Below are positions 1 through 5,172 of a stretch of 6,881 nucleotides of DNA, piece by piece. The stretch comes from Betaproteobacteria bacterium (lineage in GTDB: Bacteria; Pseudomonadota; Gammaproteobacteria; Burkholderiales; Burkholderiaceae): positions 1 through 6,881 of the forward strand of contig JAATGO010000012.1 of the NCBI GenBank assembly GCA_015654605.1, given 5' to 3'. The notes under the pieces are model-generated. The model was not told where the DNA came from. It made no database searches and was given only the letters and a program-made list of their open reading frames with translations. A program made the position numbers and the translations under genes. Every line of letters starts with the position of its first letter. Within the stretch, counting starts at the first letter, position 1.

Positions 1-1
1 G

Positions 2-541
2 GTGGCGCGTGGCGAAGCCGACTTTGGCCTCAGTTACACTGGAACCCAAGAACCAACTCTCGAATTCCATCCCGTACTGAAGGAGTCGTTTGTATTGGCT
101 TGCAAACGTGATCATCCTTTAGCAAAAAAATCAAAAGTACGCTGGGCAGATCTTGAGCCTTATGATTATATGACTGTCACCAAAGCCAGCCAGAATCGAC
201 TACTGCTTGACATGGCACTCACGACTAGTCCTGTCAGGCCACGTTGGTACTGCGAGGCTCAACACGTCTCCACATTGGTTAATCTGGTGGAAGCAGGAAT
301 GGGGATTGCTGCCGTACCACGCCTTGCCATGCCCGCAGACGATCACCCGATATTGAGGAGCATTCCGCTAGAAGAACCGACGGTCACACGCACAGTAGGA
401 CTGATTCGACGAATCAATCGTGAATTATCGCCCGCAGCGCAACAACTATATGACCAGTTTGTGGCAATCGCGAATCAAAAAAACACGCGTAAAATGACTG
501 CATCTAGCTCATCTAAGACACAATCCAAAAGATCCAGTTAA
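2..541 (+). CDS. LysR-type transcriptional regulator, C-terminal effector-binding part (5' truncated)
   Basis: This is the second half of a LysR-type regulator. The frame is already open at the window edge. The GTG at base 2 is a Val codon inside the protein and not a start, because the helix-turn-helix and linker helix that begin this family (about 300 residues in total) are missing. Visible residues follow the family's substrate-binding fold: RGEADFGLSYTG (3-14) is the usual 'GEAD(F/L)G' strand of subdomain 1, VLACKRDHPLA (31-41) is the conserved strand ending in HPLA, and LVEAGMGIAAVP (95-106) is the hallmark glycine-rich loop and strand before the return to subdomain 1. After the domain there is an unusual basic, serine-rich tail (about residues 157-179). 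The domain binds a small effector, often an organic or aromatic acid. The effector here is unknown. The target genes are not shown, but the carboxylate transporter and porin in the window are candidates. Confidence 0.93.
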   Translation: MARGEADFGLSYTGTQEPTLEFHPVLKESFVLACKRDHPLAKKSKVRWADLEPYDYMTVTKASQNRLLLDMALTTSPVRPRWYCEAQHVSTLVNLVEAGMGIAAVPRLAMPADDHPILRSIPLEEPTVTRTVGLIRRINRELSPAAQQLYDQFVAIANQKNTRKMTASSSSKTQSKRSS

Positions 542-675
542 CTACCTAGCGTAAGTGCAGAGGTATCTGCAACAAGGTATTCCCGTTACATTATCCATAC
601 CAAGTGAAAAATAGAGATAATAATGAAGAGAATAACAACAAGATCCCCTATTTACTCATGCCACTGACGCAATTT

Positions 676-690
676 ATGCAAAACATGCAT
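676..690. promoter_or_regulatory. LysR-box-like dyad ATGCA-N5-TGCAT
   Basis: A perfect 5-bp inverted repeat with a 5-bp spacer. Its T at 677 and A at 689 satisfy the T-N11-A rule of LysR-type binding sites. The same arms, spacer length and following TAA occur at 4466-4480 upstream of the porin gene. It overlaps the possible folded element at 656-740, so the symmetry may instead belong to that structure. Confidence 0.3.
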
Positions 691-691
691 T

Positions 692-708
692 AAACCTGAA
701 GGTTTTTT
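692..708 (+). terminator. Weak intrinsic-terminator-like hairpin after lysR
   Basis: AAACC (692-696), loop TGAA, GGTTT (701-705), with the T run continuing to 708. The outer pair TGCAAA/TTTGCA can extend the stem. The stem is short and AT-rich and it lies about 150 bases after the lysR stop, so it is a weak candidate only. Confidence 0.25.
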
Positions 709-828
709 GCAGTTTACCCAACCCTTGGGCTGTGGCATGATGCTCGGTTTGTGTAACCACGTCATTACAGTTTTTTGAAATGCATAAGACGGTTGCCATC
801 ACGTCTTCAGAAATAGAAGGCTAAGGCA

Positions 829-842
829 AGACATGTATGTCT
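829..842. promoter_or_regulatory. Palindrome AGACAT-GT-ATGTCT
   Basis: A perfect 6-2-6 palindrome in non-coding DNA, 224 bases before the chosen start of the Hsp70-like gene. Its size fits an operator for a dimeric regulator, but no second copy was found and no promoter can be placed next to it. Confidence 0.2.
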
Positions 843-1065
843 CCTCCGTAACTGTATAGGTAACACGTTAGAACTTGTGTGTCCTTGGGAAAAGATGGCG
901 AGAATAACCTATGGCACAAAATGAACCTTCTCTTTTCAGGGAGCATTATTCAGCACATTGATGACGAGATTTCATCCTATAGTTTTTCTCAAATTGGACA
1001 TCTGACACCATCCATCAATGCTAAGTCAATCAGCACTTATATTATTGAACATGACACACATTCCC

Positions 1066-2319
1066 ATGACATATTTTGCATGCGGCCTGGATTTCGGTAC
1101 TTCCAACTCCACGGTCGGTTTATTACGCCCGGGGCTGTTCCCTCTACTGCCGTTAGAAGATGAAAAAATAACACTCCCTTCTGCCATTTTTTTTAATACT
1201 GAAGATAACACTACCAGTTATGGACGTGCCGCGATGGCAGACTATCTCAGTGGTTATGAGGGGCGCCTTATGCGCTCGCTGAAAAGTTTACTCGGTTCAA
1301 AAACGATTGATGATCAGACCGACGTACAAGGTCGTGCATTGCCATTTCGAGATCTGCTTGCGCAATTCATTGGAGAACTCAAACGTCGTGCTGAAGTTGC
1401 GGCCAATACATCTCTCTCGCATGCCGTCATAGGTCGACCAGTCTTCTTTGTTGATGGTAATCCTGACGCTGACAAATACGCCGAAGATACTCTGGAAGAA
1501 GTAGCTCATTCCATAGGTTTCAAGGAAGTCTCCTTCCAATTTGAACCAATCGCTGCCGCCTTTGCATATGAAGCAACCATATCTGAAGAACAACTGGTGC
1601 TGGTTGCCGACATTGGTGGTGGCACATCAGATTTTTCAGTGATTCGCCTATCGCCTGAGCATGTCGAAAAAGTTCATCGCCGCCATGACATTCTATCCAA
1701 TGGTGGCGTGCATATTGGTGGAACTGACTTCGATAAATATCTGAGTCTTGCCAGCGTCATGCCACTTCTCGGAATGGGAAGCCGCTTGAATAATGGCAGT
1801 GTGGTCCCCTCCAGTTATTATTTTGATCTTGCAACCTGGCATACTGTGAATCAAGTGTATACCCGTAAGGTATGGCAAAATTTAAACGATATCTATCGTG
1901 ATGCCAGTGACAAACCTAAATTAGGTCTTCTACAAAAGCTGATCCAGCAACGCTCCGGCCATTGGCTCGCGCTACAGGTAGAAGAAACTAAAATTGTATT
2001 GTCCAATAGCGATACTACCAACATGCAACTCGAACGACTTGCTCCAGATCAGATATTGACTGTCAGCAGAGAAGAATTCAATCATGCTATCGCTCATTTG
2101 ATTACCTCCATTAAGCACACAGTCCTGGAAACAATACGTTCTGCAGGCATCGTTCCCGAGCAGATACAGACGGTCTTTTTTACTGGTGGCTCCAGTGGAG
2201 TGCCAATGTTACGGAAACAAATTGCTAAGTTGGTTCCTGGAGCCAAAATAGTCGAGGGAGATGCTTTTGGCAGTATCGGCGTCGGCCTCGCGATGGATGC
2301 CGCGCGCAAATTTAATTAA
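1066..2319 (+). CDS. yegD: YegD-like Hsp70 family protein (ATPase domain only)
   Basis: A 417-residue cytoplasmic protein of the Hsp70/actin fold, closest in layout to E. coli YegD (about 450 residues). The phosphate-1 loop is GLDFGTSNS (7-15). IGRPV (122-126) and FEPIAAAFAYEA (159-170) are typical of the YegD group. The phosphate-2 loop is DIGGGTSD (182-189), and the adenosine-binding motif is FTGGSSGVP (372-380). LMPLLGMG-like and LLQKL segments in the middle also match YegD. The substrate-binding domain and lid of DnaK (about 640 residues) are absent, so it is probably not a general chaperone with DnaJ/GrpE cycling. Its client is unknown. The start is uncertain: ATGs at 1018, 1051 and 1066 are in frame and none has a clear ribosome binding site. 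I chose 1066 because it puts the phosphate-1 loop at the usual distance from the N-terminus. An in-frame stop at 1003 bounds any extension. It converges with the ModA-like gene, and no partner gene is seen. Confidence 0.9.
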   Translation: MTYFACGLDFGTSNSTVGLLRPGLFPLLPLEDEKITLPSAIFFNTEDNTTSYGRAAMADYLSGYEGRLMRSLKSLLGSKTIDDQTDVQGRALPFRDLLAQFIGELKRRAEVAANTSLSHAVIGRPVFFVDGNPDADKYAEDTLEEVAHSIGFKEVSFQFEPIAAAFAYEATISEEQLVLVADIGGGTSDFSVIRLSPEHVEKVHRRHDILSNGGVHIGGTDFDKYLSLASVMPLLGMGSRLNNGSVVPSSYYFDLATWHTVNQVYTRKVWQNLNDIYRDASDKPKLGLLQKLIQQRSGHWLALQVEETKIVLSNSDTTNMQLERLAPDQILTVSREEFNHAIAHLITSIKHTVLETIRSAGIVPEQIQTVFFTGGSSGVPMLRKQIAKLVPGAKIVEGDAFGSIGVGLAMDAARKFN

Positions 2320-2336
2320 TCCTGCTTCTCCATCGT

Positions 2337-2364
2337 ATATCAACATGTGCGAATGATGTGATAT
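2337..2364. terminator. Hairpin between convergent genes
   Basis: ATATCA(A)CAT at 2337-2346 pairs with ATGTGATAT at 2356-2364: nine pairs with one bulged A and a 9-nt loop. It sits in the 63-base gap between the stops of the Hsp70-like and ModA-like genes, where a two-way terminator would be expected. The stem is AT-rich and there is no T tract on either side, so termination is not certain. Confidence 0.3.
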
Positions 2365-2382
2365 CTGATCATGTCAACATAT

Positions 2383-3081
2383 TCAAACCAATACAAAGCC
2401 ACCTTTACGCAAAATATCCTGGGCACCAGATCCTGTAAAGCGCTCAAGTAAAGTGAGTGCTGCACCGTCCGCACCTACCATGACTCCTGCTGAGTAAATA
2501 GTCATTTTTTGTAAGGAAGGTGGTAATGGTCCGGCAAACGTGATTCCCTCATCAGCAACGATTTCTGTTACCTGCATGATACCCACTTCACCGTTAACAT
2601 CCCCCTTTCTCAAACGTTCCATCGCAGTATAGCCGCTAGGCATTAATACCAGTTTAGAAGAAATTCCCTTAGTAACACCTAGCGCATCGAATGCCTCGAA
2701 TAGTATTTTTCCCGCCGTGGCAATGGTAGGGTCTGGGCAAATGATGTAACTGGCTTGTAATAAACATGTACGGAATGCCTGCTCAGTAGACACATCTGGC
2801 AATGGCGTATTGACTCGTACTGCGACACCAGTGCCTACAGCGCCAAGGGCTGCATATTGGTCTGCATGTACTTTCCCATTCGCCACTAGTTCAGCCATCA
2901 ACGATGCTGTCGTCACGATTATATCTGGACAACCTCCGTTTAACATCTTGTCCTGCAAAAAACCAACTGCACCATAAGTCGCATCGACTTCTCTACCCGT
3001 TTCTCTGCGATACCTGTTAATTGCCTGACTAACGACTACCTTCGCTGCCCCTGCACAATAAATTTCTAATTTTTTCATCAT
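2383..3081 (-). CDS. ModA-like substrate-binding domain protein, no signal peptide
   Basis: A 232-residue protein of the periplasmic-binding-protein type II fold, in the ModA-like group (COG0725 type) often annotated as a molybdate or generic ABC substrate-binding protein. Family features in order: the first strand and loop LEIYCAGAAK (5-14), a helix ending in a TGREV strand (28-32), YGAVG (36-40), PDIIVTTAS (52-60), the hinge strand GVAVRVNTPLPDVST (85-99), PDPTIATAGKI (116-126), VGIMQVTEI (166-174) and GPLPPSLQKMTIYSAGV (184-200). The fold is complete, but the protein starts directly at the first strand. MMKK has no hydrophobic stretch behind it, so it lacks a secretion signal and may be cytoplasmic. 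The ATG at 3081 is supported by an AAAGG site (AGG at 3088-3090) six bases upstream. No modB or modC lies nearby, so molybdate transport is not supported. It could be a solute sensor or an orphan binding protein. Confidence 0.85.
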   Translation of the reverse strand: MMKKLEIYCAGAAKVVVSQAINRYRRETGREVDATYGAVGFLQDKMLNGGCPDIIVTTASLMAELVANGKVHADQYAALGAVGTGVAVRVNTPLPDVSTEQAFRTCLLQASYIICPDPTIATAGKILFEAFDALGVTKGISSKLVLMPSGYTAMERLRKGDVNGEVGIMQVTEIVADEGITFAGPLPPSLQKMTIYSAGVMVGADGAALTLLERFTGSGAQDILRKGGFVLV

Positions 3082-3112
3082 GTACTACCTTTTCTCTTAT
3101 CAGCAGCATGTA

Positions 3113-3130
3113 AAGAACAAATGCGTTCTT
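3113..3130. promoter_or_regulatory. Dyad AAGAAC-N6-GTTCTT at the likely transcript start of the ModA-like gene
   Basis: A perfect 6-bp inverted repeat with a 6-bp spacer, lying just downstream (minus strand) of a TATATA -10-like box at 3133-3138 and 32-49 bases before the ModA-like ATG. It would cover the transcription start, or form a small hairpin at the 5' end of the mRNA. Either would suit an operator or a transcript-stabilising stem. Confidence 0.3.
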
Positions 3131-3132
3131 GG

Positions 3133-3174
3133 TATATAGAATGCTTGTCACTTATTGACTTCTTTCTTAAGTGA
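3133..3174 (-). promoter_or_regulatory. Probable promoter of the ModA-like gene with a TCACTTA/TAAGTGA dyad
   Basis: On the minus strand a TATATA -10-like box (3133-3138) follows a weak -35 (AAGTCA at 3156-3161, 17-bp spacer). A 7-bp perfect inverted repeat, TCACTTA (3148-3154) with TAAGTGA (3168-3174), flanks that -35. The outer arm is part of a 13-mer (3162-3174) that recurs at 4396-4408 upstream of the porin gene. A poor -35 beside a dyad is what an activated promoter would look like. The box assignment is inferred. Confidence 0.35.
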
Positions 3175-3183
3175 TGATGTATG

Positions 3184-3212
3184 CTTTGGTGTTCCATAGT
3201 GGAGCACCAAAG
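3184..3212 (-). terminator. Strong hairpin downstream of the porin gene
   Basis: The left arm at 3184-3196 (CTTTGGTGTTCCA) pairs over 13 positions with the right arm at 3200-3212, with one G-U pair and a 3-nt loop (effectively 12 pairs with a 5-nt loop). It is the strongest stem seen in the window and begins 36 bases after the porin stop. No T tract follows on either strand, so it may protect the porin mRNA 3' end or act with Rho rather than as a standard intrinsic terminator. Confidence 0.5.
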
Positions 3213-3248
3213 AAACAACGTCCCTAACAATAGTCAACTCCAACAATA

Positions 3249-4260
3249 TTAGAAACGATGTTGTATACCAAGATCAAATGAAGATGCACTTTCATCCGGG
3301 TCGATTACTAATGCATCTGGACCTATCGTTCCACCATCATTATTACGATTATGTCCGTATGACGTGTAAAGCGTGGTACGTTTAGATAACGCATAGGTAT
3401 ATCCCAAAGCCAATAAGTCAGAGGTCGCTTTTGTTTCTATGCGACTTTTCTTTCTCAAAAAGCTGCCAATAATAGTCCCCATCCCGATAGGAATCGACAC
3501 GCCGACCATCATGTCTCGACTATTTGTCGTAGTCATCCCCAAGCGATCACCTTTATTTACTGCATACGCCAGATGCAACTTGGCGACATGAAAATCATAG
3601 AATCCTCCCAGCATGGTCGTCTTGTCATTTCCCAACTCGACATCGGTGTCGACGATATTCTGTTTATGATATGCCAACTGAACTTTGACTGATCCAGATT
3701 TGTATCCGACAAGACCAGCTAATAAATGGCCGGCAGATGTACTGCCTGGAACTTCTCCAAATCCATAGCCGATCTGCCCCGAGAAACCACTGACCGTTGG
3801 TGTCAGATAGGTCACCATATTGTCGCTACGACTGTCATACCCATTAAAAAAATTCTCAATGTTGCCGGTCAGACCCGTACCAAATGGATCAATACTGTCT
3901 AATGCCGTATGTATGGGGTTATCTTGCCGTCCAAGACGAATGGCACCGAAGCCACCACTCAACGACCCATGACCTTCGTCCCCATAACCTTCCATTTTGG
4001 CGTAATGTACCATCGTCAACACTGTAACCATTTTCCAGCACAAAATTTGCTGATAAGCCACCACCAAGAGCTTCAGTACCTTTGAATCCAATGCGGCTAC
4101 CATTAAGAATGCCACTATCCATCTTTGTAACACTCGTTTTCCCATCATTAACATGATTGATCCCAACGTCAACAATGCCATATAGGGTGACATTGCTTTG
4201 TGCTGATGCTGTAATTGATGCGCCACACATGAGCGCCATCGCGAAAAGCGATTTTTTCAT
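3249..4260 (-). pseudogene. Gram-negative trimeric porin, disrupted by a frameshift
   Basis: An outer-membrane general-diffusion porin of the Burkholderiales (Porin_4-like) type. The ATG at 4260 follows an excellent ribosome binding site (AAGGAGGAG at 4267-4275, minus strand). A signal peptide of about 20 residues ends in ASA before QSNVTLYG. Further family features are SRIGFKG, the LGGGLSANFVLENGYSVDDG segment, then LSGGFGAIRLGRQ, a loop-3-like PFGTGLTGN segment, alternating beta strands, and the C-terminal LGIQHRF with the final Phe needed for outer-membrane assembly. The reading frame changes near 3963-3966: one frame reads NGRLWGRRSWV and the next resumes at LSGGFG. The span of 1012 bases is one more than a multiple of three, so the lesion is a net +1 or -2. 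The family usually has two residues such as V-G or V-S here, which favours loss of two bases. Uncorrected, the product stops after about 113 residues. It may be a true pseudogene, a phase-variable gene or a sequencing error. Confidence 0.88.
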
Positions 4261-4293
4261 TCAGTACTCCTCCTTATTGTCATGATTAATACA

Positions 4294-4370
4294 TGCACGT
4301 ATCTTCCATACGGCATATTTTTATCGTCACATCGCCGCACGTGCAGTTTGAATGTATGTTTATATGCCGT
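4294..4370 (-). promoter_or_regulatory. Interleaved inverted repeats in the porin leader (possible pseudoknot or switch)
   Basis: Two perfect inverted repeats cross each other: TGCACGT (4294-4300) with ACGTGCA (4339-4345), and ACGGCATAT (4310-4318) with ATATGCCGT (4362-4370). In an RNA read on the minus strand the order is B', A', B, A, which can form a pseudoknot or two alternative hairpins, ending about 34 bases before the porin ATG. This would suit translational control of the porin, which in other bacteria is commonly regulated in its leader. No known RNA family is recognised. Confidence 0.33.
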
Positions 4371-4375
4371 TATTT

Positions 4376-4408
4376 TTTATGTACCGCTTATATCACTTTC
4401 TTAAGTGA
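4376..4408 (-). promoter_or_regulatory. Probable porin promoter overlapped by a TCACTT-N4-AAGTGA dyad
   Basis: On the minus strand TTAAGA (4399-4404) and CATAAA (4376-4381) are separated by 17 bp and each match the sigma-70 consensus at four of six positions. TATAAG (4387-4392) is an alternative -10 with a weaker -35. A perfect 6-4-6 inverted repeat at 4393-4408 covers the -35 box in the first reading, or sits just upstream of the -10 in the second. Its 13-base core (4396-4408) is repeated upstream of the ModA-like gene (3162-3174). Confidence 0.38.
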
Positions 4409-4426
4409 CCATTACATCATCAACGA

Positions 4427-4448
4427 GCATTGTAAAAATGTACAATGC
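4427..4448. promoter_or_regulatory. Operator-like dyad GCATTGTA-N6-TACAATGC
   Basis: A perfect 8-bp inverted repeat with a 6-bp spacer, 167-188 bases upstream of the porin ATG and just upstream of the likely promoter. The size and symmetry fit a site for a dimeric regulator. No second copy was found in the window. Confidence 0.38.
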
Positions 4449-4461
4449 AAAATTTCTCAAT

Positions 4462-4484
4462 ATTCATGCAGCATATGCATTAAT
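4462..4484. promoter_or_regulatory. LysR-box-like dyad upstream of the porin
   Basis: ATTCATGCA (4462-4470) and TGCATTAAT (4476-4484) are 9-bp arms with one mismatch and a 5-bp spacer. The core ATGCA-N5-TGCAT contains T-N11-A (T at 4467, A at 4479), the LysR-type rule, and matches the element at 676-690 including the TAA that follows. The centre lies about 213 bases from the porin ATG and about 90-105 bases upstream of the likely transcription start. Confidence 0.38.
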
Positions 4485-4489
4485 ATTAG

Positions 4490-4573
4490 TTTCTCTATTT
4501 TTTTATTTTTCCTACATTTTCTATTTTTACCTGTTGCAAAAAAATAGGCACATTTCTCCTTTTCTCTATTTTT
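4490..4573. repeat. T-rich tracts with repeated CTATTTTT
   Basis: CTATTTTT occurs at 4495-4502, 4521-4528 and 4566-4573. The first and third lie within a 13-base direct repeat, TTTCTCTATTTTT (4490-4502 and 4561-4573). The inverse AAAAATAG at 4540-4547 pairs with the second copy. On the porin strand these are A-tracts upstream of the promoter, which may bend DNA or act as an upstream promoter element. Low complexity could also account for them. Confidence 0.35.
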
Positions 4574-4634
4574 AGCAATAGATAGGAATTATTTTTTATC
4601 GGACAACTCTACACACTTTGTTCTTCGACCATAT

Positions 4635-5171
4635 CTAGAATGACGAATGTATGAGAATATTCGCCAGTCCTGCTGAAAGCAATACTAATAGCGGATTCAC
4701 TTTGGGACGTTTTATAAAAACAAATAAGGCAAGTGTCGTGATGCCCCATAATGAAAATTCGGATGATGTAGAACGCAGGATAGAAAATGCACCGGCAAGA
4801 ATCAGCCCCGTTGCGACTGGAGCTAGTCCATGTTCGATAGGTTTACGCCACGGATGATGCCTGTGATGTCCCCAAAATGTCGCCATCCCATATGCTAATA
4901 AGGATGAAGGGATAAATAAAGCAAGTGATGCAGTAATCGCTCCCAGCCACCCCGCCGCTTTCCACCCGATCAAAGTCGTCAGCAAAGCGCCTGGCCCCGG
5001 TGCTGCCCGCGAAACGGCAAATAAATCAGCGAATTCTTTTGGTGTCACCCATCCATGAATGTCCACAGCCTGTTGACTGATGTCTGCAACGATACTTTGA
5101 CCACCGCCCAAAGATAATAATGATAGTGGCGTAAAGACTGCTATCAGTTCAAGATAAATATTATTACGCAT
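4635..5171 (-). CDS. chrA: Short-chain chromate-transporter (CHR) family protein, second (C-type) subunit
   Basis: A 178-residue inner-membrane protein forming one CHR domain. Seen in order: a hydrophobic start with SLLSLGGGQS (17-26), HGWVTPKEFADLFAVSRAAPGPG (39-61) holding the family's proline/glycine motif, LIGWKAAGWLGA (67-78), LALFIPSSLLAYG (83-95), the LAPVATGLILAGA segment (116-128) and two more hydrophobic stretches. The classic ChrA has two such domains in about 400 residues. Here they are two genes, and this one matches the C-terminal-type half. The motif reads PGPG where PGPN is more common. A histidine cluster, GHHRHHPW (101-108), lies in a loop. It starts one base after the preceding CHR stop (TGA T ATG) with a GGAGGAG site at 5180-5186, so the two are surely co-translated and likely form a heteromeric transporter. 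Family members export chromate or related anions, and the true substrate here is unproven. Confidence 0.9.
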   Translation of the reverse strand: MRNNIYLELIAVFTPLSLLSLGGGQSIVADISQQAVDIHGWVTPKEFADLFAVSRAAPGPGALLTTLIGWKAAGWLGAITASLALFIPSSLLAYGMATFWGHHRHHPWRKPIEHGLAPVATGLILAGAFSILRSTSSEFSLWGITTLALFVFIKRPKVNPLLVLLSAGLANILIHSSF

Positions 5172-5172
5172 A

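Larger units (their letters stand above)
656..740. other. Possible folded RNA element (nested inverted repeats, three-way junction)
   Basis: A perfect 9-bp outer pair, TCATGCCAC (656-664) with GTGGCATGA (732-740), encloses two smaller hairpins. The first is TGCAAA (677-682) with TTTGCA (706-711), topped by AAACC (692-696) with GGTTT (701-705) and a TGAA loop. The second is CCCAA (717-721) with TTGGG (725-729) and a 3-nt loop. Together they would form a three-way junction. It lies 115-200 bases after the lysR stop and more than 300 bases before the Hsp70 start, so it could be a 3' end, a leader or a small RNA. I recognise no known riboswitch class. The pairing is seen in the sequence, and the function is inferred. 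Confidence 0.28.
542..1065. other. Intergenic region without a convincing gene
   Basis: This 524-base stretch separates lysR from the Hsp70-like gene. The only longer open frame (879-1163, GTG start) has no recognisable protein features and overlaps the Hsp70 coding sequence in another frame, so I do not call it. The stretch holds several inverted repeats, listed separately: a possible folded element at 656-740 containing a weak terminator-like hairpin, a LysR-box-like dyad at 676-690, a 6-bp stem with a 10-nt loop (786-791 with 802-807), and a 14-bp palindrome at 829-842. I found no promoter with good -35 and -10 boxes for the Hsp70 gene. TATAGT at 978-983 is the best -10-like match but has no convincing -35. 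Confidence 0.6.
4261..4634. other. AT-rich, dyad-rich intergenic region upstream of the porin
   Basis: This 374-base gap between the CHR pair and the porin start has no supported gene. The open frame at 4293-4547 (+) gives an 84-residue Cys/Phe/Ile-rich product with no ribosome binding site, and it looks like AT-rich noise. The region carries the porin ribosome binding site (4267-4275), two interleaved inverted repeats (4294-4370), the likely promoter (4376-4404), three spaced dyads (4393-4484) and T-rich tracts with repeated CTATTTTT (4490-4573). No clear terminator was found for the CHR genes, which end at 4635. Confidence 0.6.

Noticed and set aside
2..4. GTG as the start codon of the LysR gene
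   Set aside because: The DNA-binding domain is missing and the frame runs to the edge, so the codon is internal.
657..670. GCCACTG at the left of the folded element, which resembles a piece of the cobalamin riboswitch
   Set aside because: The other conserved blocks of that riboswitch are absent, and the downstream gene has no cobalamin link.
786..807. AAGACG ... CGTCTT stem as a terminator
   Set aside because: The stem has only six pairs with a 10-base loop and no T tract follows.
879..1163. 94-residue open frame on the plus strand with a GTG start
   Set aside because: No recognisable domain and no good ribosome binding site. Its 3' part overlaps the Hsp70 coding sequence in another frame.
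3155..3185. Plus-strand TTGACT ... TATGCT as a promoter antisense to the porin
   Set aside because: The spacing of 19 bp is too long and no gene lies in that direction. The bases are better explained by the minus-strand dyad.
4293..4547. 84-residue open frame on the plus strand upstream of the porin
   Set aside because: Composition rich in Cys, Ile, Phe and His follows from AT-rich DNA. There is no ribosome binding site, and it covers the porin control region.
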